Positions 24,699 to 34,800 of a DNA stretch of 64,000 nt are shown piece by piece. Both the position numbers and the translations under genes were made by a program. Source of the stretch: Rhizopus sp. PT2906 (taxonomy: Eukaryota; Mucoromycota; Mucoromycetes; Mucorales; Rhizopodaceae); contig JAMYHX010000082.1 of NCBI GenBank assembly GCA_025529335.1, positions 1 through 64,000 of the forward strand, in the 5' to 3' direction. Under the pieces are notes generated by a model. It was not told where the DNA came from and ran no database searches. It saw nothing but the letters and a program-made list of their open reading frames with translations. The first letter of the stretch is position 1, and each line of letters begins with the position of its first letter.

Positions 24699-25760
24699 TT
24701 ATTTCTTTAAATAAAACTTGGAACCAAGTCTCTTCTTTGGACGCGTCTGTAAGCTCGTTTCCTTTGTCTCCACTTTTTGACTACGTTTCTTTTTTAAAGC
24801 TAATTTGATGGACCAAAAGGGTTGCAAGATAGAGTTGGATATAGCTTTATAAGTGGATGAGGATGACTTTTGGATGTCATTGCTGTTACCAACTTGAATT
24901 TTTTCACAGCAATAGTTATCAAATGCAATGGTGTCCCCAGAGGAGTGTGTATTTTCGAATAATTGTGAACTAGAGTGAGGTACGGAGTTTACCTTGTGTG
25001 TTGAGAAGGATGAGAGTGTAGCTGTGTCGGATAGGTTACAAGCCGAAAGATCACCGTTTAAATCGCTTGCTTGATAAAGCATTGATCCGTTCTCTTCCAG
25101 ATAAACATCTGACCCGTGCTCTTCTCTAGTAGGTAACTCGTCATGTTGATGAAGGATATCGTCTTCTTCTTCTTCTTCGCTACTATCATCATTGACAGCT
25201 GTCTGATAGTGTTCGAATGACAATGATCTCTTTAACAAGCCATGTTCCTGACAGCGATTCCATTTACTATCTGCAATAGACGGCATCGTTTTACTGTAAC
25301 AGCATGATAATAATCGCCTCCTTGTTATGGATGATGATGATGGCGTAGGAGCAGAAGGTGATCTCATCAGCTTGACCTTTGTGGGTGTGAAAACCATACT
25401 TTCTACAGGCATCACTTGATATAAACTAGGTGAGATTGTACTATAGAACGTATCATTATCATCTCTTGACACAATATTTAGCATCTCTTGACGTGTCTGC
25501 AGGGACTGTTTCATTAAATGTAATCCTAGCGAATTCATTGTTTGAACAAGATGAGTGAGATCATGACCTTGTACTATAATTGATTGCCAAAATTGAGCAC
25601 ATTGAAGCATGTTCTGTGCGTCTGTCCATATCTGAGATAAGTAATTCGAGAACAAGACAAACAATAAATTCGGGCTGTTTAAACTGACAGTATTTAAAGA
25701 AGTCCAATCAGATTGTAATTTCTTATATTCAGTTTCAACTGTCATCCATTCTTCCATCAT
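24699..25760 (-). CDS. Unknown 353-aa Ser/acidic-rich protein
   Basis: A single long open frame on the minus strand, start codon at 25760, stop at 24699. The first 110 residues look helical (WTDAQNMLQCAQFWQS, HLVQTMNSLGLHLMKQ), resembling a small helical bundle. The rest is low complexity with basic-Ser motifs (SITRRRLLSC, LKRSLSFEH), an acidic run (DDSSEEEEEDD) and a basic C-terminus (KKKRSQKVE ... RPKKRLGSKF). No domain is recognised. The basic/Ser pattern suggests a phosphorylated regulatory or adaptor protein, but this is inference. No intron is needed. The gene is convergent with Fmp27 and the two 3' ends are only 29 bp apart, so the transcripts probably overlap. Confidence 0.65.
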   Translation of the reverse strand: MMEEWMTVETEYKKLQSDWTSLNTVSLNSPNLLFVLFSNYLSQIWTDAQNMLQCAQFWQSIIVQGHDLTHLVQTMNSLGLHLMKQSLQTRQEMLNIVSRDDNDTFYSTISPSLYQVMPVESMVFTPTKVKLMRSPSAPTPSSSSITRRRLLSCCYSKTMPSIADSKWNRCQEHGLLKRSLSFEHYQTAVNDDSSEEEEEDDILHQHDELPTREEHGSDVYLEENGSMLYQASDLNGDLSACNLSDTATLSSFSTHKVNSVPHSSSQLFENTHSSGDTIAFDNYCCEKIQVGNSNDIQKSSSSTYKAISNSILQPFWSIKLALKKKRSQKVETKETSLQTRPKKRLGSKFYLKK

Positions 25761-26043
25761 TGAATCAATAATTTAAAGAAAGGGTACGAATTACAACAGC
25801 AATGGTCAACATTTCCCTTTAAGAATGTGTTTATGCCATATTTGGGATACTATGAATTTTTGATCTCTAGAGTTGAGGACTGTTATTGTGTTGCAGTATC
25901 TTCACTTGTATGTCGTACGTAACACATTCCAACTTTCAAGGGTTAAAGCCATTCTCAATCAATACAAAAAGTGGTTTGCAATTCTTGGCGAACCATCAAA
26001 GCTTTCCTCAAGAATTGAAATCGTATTTGAAATTTTTAAAAAA
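25761..26043. other. Intergenic upstream of the unknown minus-strand gene
   Basis: Presumed promoter region of the 24699-25760 gene. No element is recognised, and no coding sequence is supported. Confidence 0.35.
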
Positions 26044-26397
26044 GGGCCAATACTATATGCACCAGAAAATAGGTTAATGTTACGGGCGCTTCCTCGGGGC
26101 GCTACCTGTGTCGTCACTATACAGCTTCACATTACCAATACCTCTACCTAACCTAATGCTGCTCAGTTCACTCCTTGATATAAAATACGATGTCATCATA
26201 ATTACACGTGTTCTTGCATCTTTGTTTAGACTGACAACATAAAATTAGAATAAATAGCAACATTTCTTTTTATCTCTTTCTTCTTGAAACTTTATAAAAG
26301 TCGCATTCTACATCAAGGAATATGGAAAGATGTCTGTTCTCTGAACAAGTTTAGCTTGACGCTGTACATTGAAAAGGTTTGTTGACGACATCAAATA
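26044..26397 (-). mobile_element. TIR element (MITE-like), degenerate copy D
   Basis: Starts with a terminus like that of the other copies (GGGCCAATACTATATGCACC) and continues with the same order of internal blocks as copy B, including AGCTTCACATTACCAATACCTC, TGACAACATAAAATTAGAAT and TTTCTTTTTATCTCTTTCTT. The region that holds the palindromic core in copy B is not conserved here, and the far terminus is not recognisable. The copy is clearly older or truncated. Confidence 0.5.
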
Positions 26398-27024
26398 CAG
26401 ATGGAATTAGCAAAATCGTAGCTAAGAATCAGTTTACTATTGACCTGGTTACCGCCTCGCTTCTGAGCGTTCCTCCAGGCGCCTACAAGATTGGTGACAA
26501 TATGTTTATTGATGGTACAGAGTGTGACATTCTTTTATATCTCATTCAACAGATGTTGCCAACTTACCTCCTGTAATAATGGAAATACAACACACAGTGA
26601 CACGTGAGCTTATATGCCGAGCCGTTCAGTACTGCCTGAATGTGTACAAGCGCCTTCATGTTTTACCCATTCTATTTATCGTCTGTATCTCAAAACAGAA
26701 CCCAAAACTCTGAGAGACCACTTCAAGCCTGTCCAAAACAAGCCTTACCTCTTAGAAATACCTTGCTGACACTTCGCAACCAGTTGCTTCATGCTGTCCA
26801 AACAGAGCATCGACAATCACGATACCAAGGCATTGGATCCTTTGGTTGCCTTTGCTCATTTTTTAATTTCTTGTCAGCAAAGAATAATCAGTATTGATCG
26901 ATGGGACGATCTAACCGTCACAAAACTGTACTTGGTCGCTATGGAAATGGTCAAAAATGATAGCAAGACAGAGAATGACAAAGTGGAAGCCTTACAAACG
27001 ATTTGTCAAGCAACACAAAAGTAA
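26398..27024 (+). pseudogene. Rpn/YhgA-like PD-(D/E)XK nuclease relic
   Basis: Three frame segments on the plus strand form one protein-like series. The first reads IDGTECDILLYLIQQ (about 26506-26555). After a frame change comes VANLPPVIMEIQHTVTREL and CRAVQYCLNVYKRLHVLP (about 26553-26690). After further stops comes a helical C-terminal part (LVAFAHFLISCQQRII and WDDLTVTKLYLVAMEMV, to 27024). The order Asp, D-I-L-L, then P-P-V-x-x-E-I-Q is the pattern of the transposase/nuclease family of PD-(D/E)XK proteins (E-x-Q catalytic strand). Assignment is from motifs and is not certain. The gene is broken. Confidence 0.45.
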
Positions 27025-27131
27025 TTTGAGAAAATAATGACGATCGTTTTCGACAACCCCAGCCAAGCGCGTAGATACACGCAGATGCAGGGCGATACTA
27101 TAGCGCGAGTCTTAAAAGGAAGTGCGACACA

Positions 27132-27305
27132 ATGGAACAAGGATCAAACAATGCACCATCAGAAGTAACAATACCAATGGTGCTTCCTAAAGACTTTGAC
27201 GGCACTTCTACTAGATCTATAAATTCCAAATACAAAAATCTGATTGCATTTATCGATGCTTGGAAGCAGAATAACAAAGGTCGAATGAATTGGCCTGCTT
27301 GTTAG
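27132..27305 (+). pseudogene. Short ORF of 57 codons, probably a mobile-element fragment
   Basis: ATG at 27132, TAG at 27303-27305. It encodes a peptide with FDGTSTRSINSKYKNLIAF and ends NKGRMNWPAC. I do not recognise it. It sits between two element relics, and the sequence stops abruptly as if truncated, so a mobile-element origin is likely. It could equally be a chance ORF. Confidence 0.3.
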
Positions 27306-27465
27306 GAAGGAGGAAAGAAGAAGGGCCTGTTCAGTGAGCACTCGAATAGCCAAAGTTTGAAGAATAAAAGACCCTAGTTGGAGAAACGGAGGCTGAGGGT
27401 GTGGCTATAGGCTTTAGGGCCGCGCTTTTATTGTCATAATTATATAAAAAATAAAATTTCTGTAA

Positions 27466-28080
27466 TCTAGTCTGATCGCACTACGGCGAGATGCTGTGAT
27501 GAATAGTCCTGAATTGGTACCAAGTATTTTAACACCAGGTTGGGATCATACTCCGCTGGGTCTCTCCTGAATTCTCTGAAAACACCAATTTGCCCAGTTT
27601 TTCCAATAGCGATTGTAGGCGCTGTTGGTTGATTTGCGAATAGCTTGAGCTAGAGGCTTTCCTGTAGATTCGTCCACCCATTCTTTCTCCTGATGCTTTC
27701 GGATAACTGCCATGCGGTTACTGATAAACTCTTCTTCAAGGTGAAAACTAGGGGCTCCGCCTTGTTGCACTTCAACACCATCGACCACCAAAATTGTGTT
27801 GGCCATGTTGGGGTCACCATCACACAATTTTTGTACTTGATTTTGATTGATTTTCAATATCTGTGGTATCAGTTTCCAATGTGAGTTTAGGAAGAGACCC
27901 TTCCTGGGTCATGCTTGCTGGAAAGCATCTGTTCTTTCTGCTCTGGGATCGTTATTCCATGACCAGTACCTCTTCAACTTGTTGTTGATGTTGTCGGCAA
28001 ACACATCTATCCTGAGACTGACATTCTACTTCTGTACAATTCGCTTGACAAACCAATGTGGTAAGCTATAGTTGTGGAAT
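27466..28080 (-). mobile_element. DIRS-like retroelement relic (RNase H end and tyrosine recombinase start)
   Basis: On the minus strand two parts are readable. First, from about 28030 to 27860: RIDVFADNINNKLKRYWSW, then NDPRAERTDAF and GLFLNSHWKLIPQIL, the tail of the RT/RNase H region in DIRS-type elements. Second, from about 27857 to 27470: SAYNRYWKNWANWCFQRIQ and, after a one-base frame change, LKYLVPIQDYSSQHLAVVRSD. That is the N-terminal SAM-like domain of the tyrosine recombinase. The catalytic recombinase domain (R..HxxR..Y) is absent, so the element is truncated. DIRS elements integrate by tyrosine recombination rather than by a DDE integrase. Confidence 0.7.
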
Positions 28081-28528
28081 TACAGCAATTTGCCAAAAGT
28101 AAATGCAGGATCATCGGGATCCATTTCTTTCACCCTTTCTTCAACTTGAGTTTCACTCATGACTATCTCATTTGTCTTTATATAATGCTCTTCCATATTA
28201 ATGCTAATTAGTTGAGGTGTCTGAATTGACTTGCAACGTCTGGTCTGACTTGATTTTTTCAAGTGTCTAAATACAAATTACCCTTTGTCTGAATTTAAAG
28301 TGCGAGTTTATGCTTTATTTTGGTGCCACGTTAAACGTGAGAAATCGTCATGCGTTGTAACGAATGAGAGAAATTTTATTAAATAATAATAATAAAACTG
28401 CTTTTGCTTGATGCAATAAAGAAAGATTGAATACTAATAATGATAATTTTACAAAAGTATATATACGTCATATAAATGCATATAATATAAAAAGAAAGGA
28501 TGATGTGTGTACAGGAGTGTATTGAAGC

Positions 28529-28885
28529 TTAGACGCCACCACCACTTCGGCTGTGAGTTTAATCTTATTTAGTGGTCTGATATTCACACAAAAACACATC
28601 ACTTACCTAACATCTCTTAAACCAATGCCATTGTTGCGTAGTCTCCAATCAGCTCGAATACGATCCAAATTAGCTGAATCAAACGAGGGCTCACCTGATG
28701 GAACAAAGACAAGTGGGTGTGATACAGGTACGATTGAAGCAGCCTTAAGTCTTGAGAAAGTATAGACAGTTGCTGCAACAACTGTTACTGGTACTGCCCT
28801 ACTTTAATATAAGTATATGCTTATAATCAACCCAACCTATTCTTTACCAATAAAGAGAACCTTTGGGTATAATTTGGTTAGGCAT
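28529..28885 (-). CDS. Unknown conserved-looking small membrane protein (83 aa)
   Basis: Three short exons on the minus strand: 28885-28848, 28798-28607 and 28550-28529, with introns of 49 and 56 nt carrying GTAAAG/GTAAGTG donors and AG acceptors. The product starts MPNQIIPKGSLYW, has one hydrophobic segment (AVPVTVVAATVYTFS, about residues 14-28), then the motif SFDSANLDRIRADWRLRNNG and ends SRSGGGV. Perfect frame over both introns and the compositional bias argue for a real gene inside the repeat island. Size and a single N-terminal span suggest a mitochondrial or ER small subunit, but the function is unknown. Confidence 0.65.
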
Positions 28886-29456
28886 TTTTGTATTAAAATA
28901 AAAAAGAAAAAAAAATAGAGAAAAAAGAAAAGAAGCCTGATTTTTATAGGAAATGCTCGTTCTACAAAAGTTGCATAAACAATATATGCGGAACAAAACG
29001 GTGGTCCCTAACCCAAGGACAGGATCTGTATTCAATTTAACCCTATTGGGCAACCATGGCTGTTTTCAATCTGTTGCTCTTCTATTCACATTGTGTTTTC
29101 TCAGCCATTGTAAAAAGGGATATGAATGATTCAAAGAGATTTAATGAATGTAAAGATCTTTTGTAGGCAGTGATCAAAGTTGAAAGGTTTTATAACAATC
29201 ACCAGGTATGTTTACTTTGCACATAAAGAAAACATTAGTTTACCTTGAAGGGAAATTCATAGAAGATCTAAACAAGTAATTTCATTCTACATCGAATAAA
29301 CTCTCTGGAGAATTAGAAGATGATCAGATAGAGTCAACAAGGAAGGATATATACTGTGATCTTCTTTAAAAATAATCTCACACTGCTTCACTATTTTAAC
29401 AGCCCGCTCCAAAATGGGATCTTTAGATATAAAATACGGTAAAGGTGGACAAAAAA
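28886..29456. other. Repeat-rich spacer
   Basis: No gene seen. 28886-28950 is the A-rich leader of the small membrane-protein gene. The rest is non-coding AT-rich sequence ending at the TIR element copy B. Confidence 0.35.
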
Positions 29457-29845
29457 GGAAAGCACTACATGCACTAGAAAACTCATGACAAAGAGGCTAA
29501 TGTTATGAGACCTAACTGTGACTCCATTTTACAATTTCACACTATCAGAGCTTCTACCTAAGCTAAGGTTGTGCAGTGAGATGTCCATAAATGTAAAATA
29601 CACGTGACTGAACTTGATTCTTTGTTGATAACACCTGACAACATAAAATAAAATACAACAAAGAAATAACAACATTTCTCTTTATCTCTTTCTTCCTGAA
29701 AGAAACAAACCAAGACGGTAGCTTCATGAAGCCACGTTTAACGTGGCGTTACATATTCAAAAGCTTTGTTGGGCGATATCATAGGTAATAGGTAGAGGTA
29801 GTGCCTGTAGTATTAGTCTAATTTCTGGTGCATGTAGCGTTTCCC
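29457..29845 (-). mobile_element. TIR element (MITE-like), best-preserved copy B with palindromic core
   Basis: About 389 bp. The left terminus GGAAAGCACTACATGCACTA and the right terminus, read in reverse complement, GGGAAACGCTACATGCACCA are inverted copies of each other. Inside are the blocks shared with copies A, C and D, and a 15-bp palindrome, CCACGTTTAACGTGG, at about 29732-29746. No ORF. The strong identity of the termini makes it the youngest of the four copies in the window. Confidence 0.7.
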
Positions 29846-29882
29846 TTATAGAGAACATACGAGTGAAATATCAAGCGAACAG

Positions 29883-30418
29883 ATGAATCAAAGAAGAAAG
29901 TTATCGTCCGTTGACAAGGTTGTCCGTCAAAAGAAAGGAAAAGTAGTAGACATGGTCTTTAAGTACGATAGTTACGATATTGGAGTTTATGAAACAAAAA
30001 AATCGTCTAGAGAGTACAGTGATGAAGTGATCACTGATGAACAAAGTTCCCAAAATAATGAAGGGTATGCTCATTAAAATTTTAACGATAGCACCTACCA
30101 AGTTAAGACAGCTAGAGACTGTTGGGATAATTACTAGTGGTAAGTAACGTTCAGGAGTCTGTTTCTGATAGCTAAAAATCAATATTATAGGTTTGAAATC
30201 TGGAAGAGCTAAAGAAACGCACAAGAGAGTATGTCGAAGACGGCCATGTGTATTTGGAGATATGCAAGACAAAATATCGACGTACACCTTTGCCTGAACC
30301 TCTAGATCTGCCAGAAGAAGCAAAAAAAGATGGGCTGTCTAAAAGTGAATACAATGAAGATCTCTTGCCGGCTTCAGATCAGTCAAACACAAAATCGCCT
30401 GATTTTGCTTTTGTTTAA
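29883..30418 (+). pseudogene. Relic of a repeated Mucorales-type ORF family
   Basis: An open segment from ATG 29883 to TAA near 30077 includes VDKVVRQKKGKVVDMVFKYD and SYDIGVYETKKSSREY, a D ... E-x-K arrangement reminiscent of nuclease-like folds. A following stretch (TIAPTKLRQLETVGIITSG near 30080-30132) and a second open segment to TAA at 30416-30418 (NLEELKKRTREYVEDGHVYL and KTKYRRTPLPEPLDLPEE) are in other frames or behind a possible intron (30133-30190). I recall ORFs of this sort as repetitive, uncharacterised sequences in Rhizopus-type genomes. The copy is probably non-functional. Confidence 0.4.
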
Positions 30419-30639
30419 ACATGATATTTTTATTGATGGCCCAAATGAGCGCAAAAATAAAATAATATAACAAACGTCGTTCAATCCGTTTGGAAGTAAA
30501 TGCTAAGAAAAAACCCCTTATGGATACAAGGATAGAAAAGTAAAAAGAAATTAATGAGTAGGATTATCGATATAAAGCTAAAGGAATTGATTTAACAATA
30601 CAAGAAGCTTTTGACCGTGGGGATGCTTAGTAGAGATCA

Positions 30640-31490
30640 ATTTGTTGTGGTGTAGCTGATCTAATTCATATAGTATGGCGCATATAATCGGCCATCGCTG
30701 AGGTCAGATAAGGGCTAGGTTTGGGGGAACCGAAGGACGTAAAGGAAGCATATTAAGAAGGGATGACGATGGATCGCGTATAGGTTTAGGCATAAACAGA
30801 CGTCGGTGCATATCAAGGCAACTAATAGCGTGATTCTTAGGTAGCTGTTGCGTTGGGCGCTTGGGACATGGTCGAGGTTTGCCACCAGGAAGCCAGCCTA
30901 ATCTCCAGCGTATGCAGCGACTGCGCTCTGCCTTAGACATGGGCAACCAGAGTTTAGGATCCAGAGGAGCCGATCAACGGCAGTTAGAAAGCAATTTAGA
31001 GTTTCGGCATCGTTGGCGGATTTCTAGATTCTGTTGAAAAAAGCGTCGTTTAGCAGCCTTGAGTGAGTGAGTGTCGGGTTCCTCAGTAGTAGACAGCATT
31101 GTTTTCCAAAGCGATGTACGAAAGAGAAAGCGTGTACCACTGGCTTCCTCTGGTATTGCGGATATAAGGTAATAGACAAACAGTGCATCTTCTAGCAAGT
31201 ATAAAGAGCAAAAGAGGAACTGTGCCTGTAGCATACTGGCTCGTTCCAACAGAGGGGCAACTTGGACATGTGGAGCATGACCTTATGGACGTTTTGCCTC
31301 GAGCATCGTAGGTTTTCTTGATGCAATTACTTTAGGCTTCCTCTAGAGCGTGAAGTTGAGAGACTGTGAGGCGATTGATGGCTTGGCCGTACTCAAGCTG
31401 AGATCGAACGATGTGAGCGTAAAACCTGATGAAAAGAAGATTGGAGAAACCGGAAGGATTCACGCCAACAGATAACAGCATGTTCATCGC
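30640..31490 (-). mobile_element. 3' end of a LINE (non-LTR retrotransposon) ORF2, degraded
   Basis: Read on the minus strand from about 31480: SVGVNPSGFSNLLFIRFYAH, IVRSQLEYGQAINRLTVSQL (after the reverse-transcriptase palm), then after a frame change AKRRFFQQNLEIRQRCRNSK, then MSKAERSRCIRWRLGWLPGG, KPRPCPKRPTQQLPKNHAIS and CLDMHRRLFMP. This order is that of the C-terminal part of Mucorales LINE reverse transcriptases, ending with the Cys/His-rich region. Several frame changes separate the parts. The 5' portion is missing, as is usual for 5'-truncated LINE copies. Confidence 0.75.
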
Positions 31491-31718
31491 TGCAAGAGAT
31501 ACTCTTTTTTATTAAAGTACGGCACTTTTTTTTTTGAAAATTAGGCGTCATCTTTTTCCTGACTAAAGCGACACTTTAATTCTTTTTAGTGCGACATCAT
31601 TTTGATAAAAAGTGGATATTGAGATATTTTCAAAAACGGACATTCTAAATGAACGATGTTTGGCGTAACAGAAATTAAAGGACTTCTTTTTATGAGATCA
31701 CACGACCTCACAACAGAC
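31491..31718. other. Short spacer, no gene
   Basis: Contains T-rich runs and repeated GCGACA/GTGCGACA motifs near 31570-31600; nothing coding is seen. Serves as the 3' flank of the methyltransferase gene. Confidence 0.35.
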
Positions 31719-32705
31719 CTACTGAGCTGCAATCACCCGATCTTTCCCTGCAAGATCTTTCCATACTTGAATATTAGTCAGTTGATTGTTCTTGAGTGTC
31801 CTGGTCAATGGTTCAACTTGATGGCTTCCTCCGATTTCCATCAACACCTTGGGCACATCAGCCGCAAACGCTTGACAATGCTCTTTATATATCTCTATAA
31901 TCCTTTTATGCACCATTGTACCTTGGTCGTCAGCAACAAGTGCCCTCATATCCTCCCAATTCTTCACATCAGGATCCAAGCTTTCATATTCATCTTGCGT
32001 AACGTACGGTGGGTTTGACACAATCATATGAACTTTATCAGACGGTGAATAATCAAATACGTCTCCTTGTTGGAATCGAACAGGATTTTTTAATTTACGC
32101 TGATGTACCTTCAAGTTATGATTAGCAAGCTCAATTGCTTTCTCTGATATATCTAATCCAATGATCTCAACAGAGTCCTTAGGTAATCGGCTAGAAAGTG
32201 CAAGAGCAATACATCCTGTTCCTGTGCATATATCAAGTATCCTCATCTTTTCTCCTTTTTTAACCAAATGTGGATAAAGTAACCGAATAGTTTTATCTGT
32301 CCATTCTTCTGTTTCCCATCTATTTAAGGTTACTACTTTTTCCTCTTCTCTTTGTTTGTAAATAATGGACAGTACCTAGGAATAAGCACCGGTGGTCTCG
32401 TGACAATATCTAGTTCACAAAAGGGCTGAGTCCCTAAGCTATGTTAGTAAAAAAAAAACCAAGTGTAGATTGTCTATCCTACCAAGGATATATTGTAAAG
32501 GTTTATGATCTGATACCCGTTGTTTAATCAAGTCTTCCAAATGCTTTTCTTCTCGAGATGTCAAAGGGTTGCTCCTGACGGACATTCTTTTTCCACGACT
32601 GTCTTCAATCACTTTTTCTTTTAACCAAAATAAGTGTCTGCTTGCGAGATTGTAATCGCCATCACAGGCTACCAACAGTCGCTGAATCCATCTCGATTGA
32701 TTCAT
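31719..32705 (-). CDS. MTQ1: Peptide-chain release factor glutamine methyltransferase (HemK/Mtq1)
   Basis: Three exons on the minus strand, 32705-32483, 32433-32376 and 32319-31719, encode 293 aa. The enzyme transfers a methyl group from S-adenosylmethionine to the Gln of the GGQ motif of a release factor, most likely the mitochondrial one. An N-terminal helical domain ends in HKPLQYILGTQPF. The 58-nt second exon carries the family motif up to VTRPPVLIPR, and the third exon begins WETEEW. The AdoMet-binding motif I is ILDICTGTGCIALALS and the catalytic motif is VSNPPYVTQDEY. Length equals the family norm. There is no obvious cleavable presequence, although the N-terminus is basic. It is an intact gene within a repeat island. 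Confidence 0.88.
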
Positions 32706-33106
32706 AAAAAAAAAAAAAAGAAAAATGCAGCACAGTAAAACTTAGTCACATCAAAACTTCCCAAACAGATTCAATTAAGAAAAGCACTGAATGCATTGCC
32801 AGGAACTAATTTGATTTCAAAAGTACACGAGATTCAAAACTGTATAGCTCATTTAATAAAGCTAAGCTAAAAGAATGAGAGAATTTGATACAGAACAGAA
32901 CGAGCCCGACTTGATTTAAAGAAAGCAAGGACAAATCAACTTGACACTTGAAGTTAACTGAGAACGTTTGGGTGACACAGCATGGTGAGAAGTAGGAAGT
33001 GACATTAAAGTATTCAAAGGAAAAAAAAGAATGAATGAAAGAAGTCGTATATTTATATAAAATATCGCTAGTTTTTTATACAAGCATACATGTATATCAA
33101 GAGTTT
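32706..33106. other. Spacer between the methyltransferase gene and the RZ-finger relic
   Basis: No coding sequence is supported. A-rich tracts lie directly upstream of the methyltransferase start at 32705. Confidence 0.35.
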
Positions 33107-33358
33107 CCATTTGGCTGCTCAGGCCATGTAGACACGTCAGAACCATCAAATTCACCGTAAAAAAATCGATTGGAGTCAATCATACGATATTGTATACCTC
33201 CAATGGACGCATTGCACTCAGAGCAACAGGATACTTCAGTTGCCCCATCACAGTCACCAATAAAGTAAGATGCTTGCCCCAGGCAGAGACGAACCGTCTT
33301 CCGCCCATAATATTGAACATGGTGCTTCTGGTTTCTTCGTTCATTGCGCGAATAATCT
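33107..33358 (-). pseudogene. RZ-type zinc-finger C-terminal exon (ZNFX1/RNF213-type), orphaned
   Basis: A minus-strand frame from an apparent splice acceptor (TCAG near 33359) to TGA near 33107 reads VRLCLGQASYFIGDC, then DGATEVSCCSECNASIGG, then IQYRMIDSNRFFYGEFDG. The spacing C-x10-C-x8-C-x2-C followed by I-G-G is exactly that of the RZ-type finger found at the end of NFX1-type zinc-finger helicases (ZNFX1) and RNF213. The position that is normally His (four residues after the first Cys) is Ala here, and no upstream exon (helicase core) is recognisable before 33600. It is either a decayed gene end or a captured fragment. Confidence 0.5.
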
Positions 33359-33624
33359 GATTTTTAAATTTGTATTCATTGTTAGTGTAGTATCCACGCT
33401 ACTATTCAGTACTTAAATACAATATCTAATGTTACTATAAGATCTGTTACCCCTTGATCAAATGTGGTCAATGCAGTTTAAAAATAACTCAGCTTTTGAT
33501 TATATAAATATTGATTGTTAAATCTATGCGAAACTCAAATACAACAGTTAGTTCCGACGAAGAAGCATTGGGGAGCAAAGCAAGAAAGGGTGGACTAGGC
33601 CGTAAGTCAAATGGAGGATAGAAG

Positions 33625-33824
33625 GTCATTTACAACGACTACGAACAGCAAATAACTCACGTTAAAGTTAAGGGTCTTAAAGTAGTTACGGAGGATCACA
33701 TATATCACACTGACTTTGCAAAGCTCTGTAACTTGCTGAAGGATGAGATTGACCATTTGCTGTCGAAAAACTGCCCTACCGGAATCCCAGTCTTTGGAAT
33801 GCATATTGGCGATAAGTGGGGTTA
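33625..33824 (+). pseudogene. Fragment of a repeated Mucorales ORF family
   Basis: An open stretch on the plus strand reads YNDYEQQITHVKVKGLKVVT, then FAKLCNLLKDEIDHLLSKNC and IPVFGMHIGDKWG, ending in TAG at 33822-33824. It has coding character but no start and no recognised domain. It resembles the C-terminal half of uncharacterised repetitive ORFs that I recall from Rhizopus-type genomes, possibly the same family as the relic at 29883-30418. Confidence 0.35.
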
Positions 33825-34800
33825 GAGATTAAGGATATTCTTACACAAGATAAACTGAAAGTTACATTGTAATTAGGACACAAGGCATCGGTGTACGCCA
33901 TGGATTTAGTCTATACACACACGTAGACTATTTGGGGTTGGGGAATTTTTAATTCCTCATTCCAATCTTGATCTAAGTCACTTGGGCCAGTGCTTTAACG
34001 TGTTGATCACTTTGAAGGTTAAATTTTAATACCAAATAGAAAATTATATTTGTTTTACTAACTGTTAAGAATACTAGGAATTAGTGGATAAATCCTCCAA
34101 ATAATGCTTGGAGTTTTTGATGAAAGCTGCCACTCCTGGAACGCCTCCAGCACGAAGACAGCTTTGTGTCCAGTCTTTTAGGAGCCCCCAAAAGAAGTTT
34201 GAATAAAAGTACCTCTTTTGTTAAAAATATATATAACATCCGCTATATAAAATGCAATGTTTATTTACAAGTGTTTGTCAAAGAGGTGGGAATTAGACGC
34301 TTTACAATTAGAAGTTTTGTTTATATGTGGTATAAGGGAGTTTAAAGAGCATGACTTAATAATTGGGCATTACCTTCATTGTTTGCGATTTACTCATATA
34401 CACGCGAAAACGCTATGAGCATCCCCTCCCATCTTTATGATTGGCTGATTTGAGCTTATGTTCACACGAGAGTTAAGCGAGAGATGAAGGAATGATTTGA
34501 CTTGCATAAGCATGAATTATACAAAGATATACGTACAAAATACTATCTTTTAAAAGTGAATACTAAAATAACTTGAAATTTGTAGATAAAATGAAACATT
34601 ACACGGATGTTGAAAGAACTCTTAGTAATTACAAACTCTGCTCCTCCACTTAATTGTTGGTTCGATTCTCTGAATAGTCCCTCATTAGTTGCAGATGTAT
34701 ACAATAGATCTGTATCTGTATACTCTGAGATAGCAGGTAATACGCTGTACCTGCCATTTAGATCCGAGACACCCGAAATCCTTTAGACCAATTATGCTGT
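33825..34800. other. AT-rich spacer, nothing recognised
   Basis: No coding sequence or repeat was identified with confidence. The sequence around 34660-34680 has a B-box-like string (GGTTCGATTC), but no matching A box or cloverleaf was found. Confidence 0.35.

Noticed and set aside
34640..34690. Possible tRNA gene because of the B-box-like string GGTTCGATTC
   Set aside because: No matching A box, no acceptor-stem pairing and no anticodon arm could be fitted around it.
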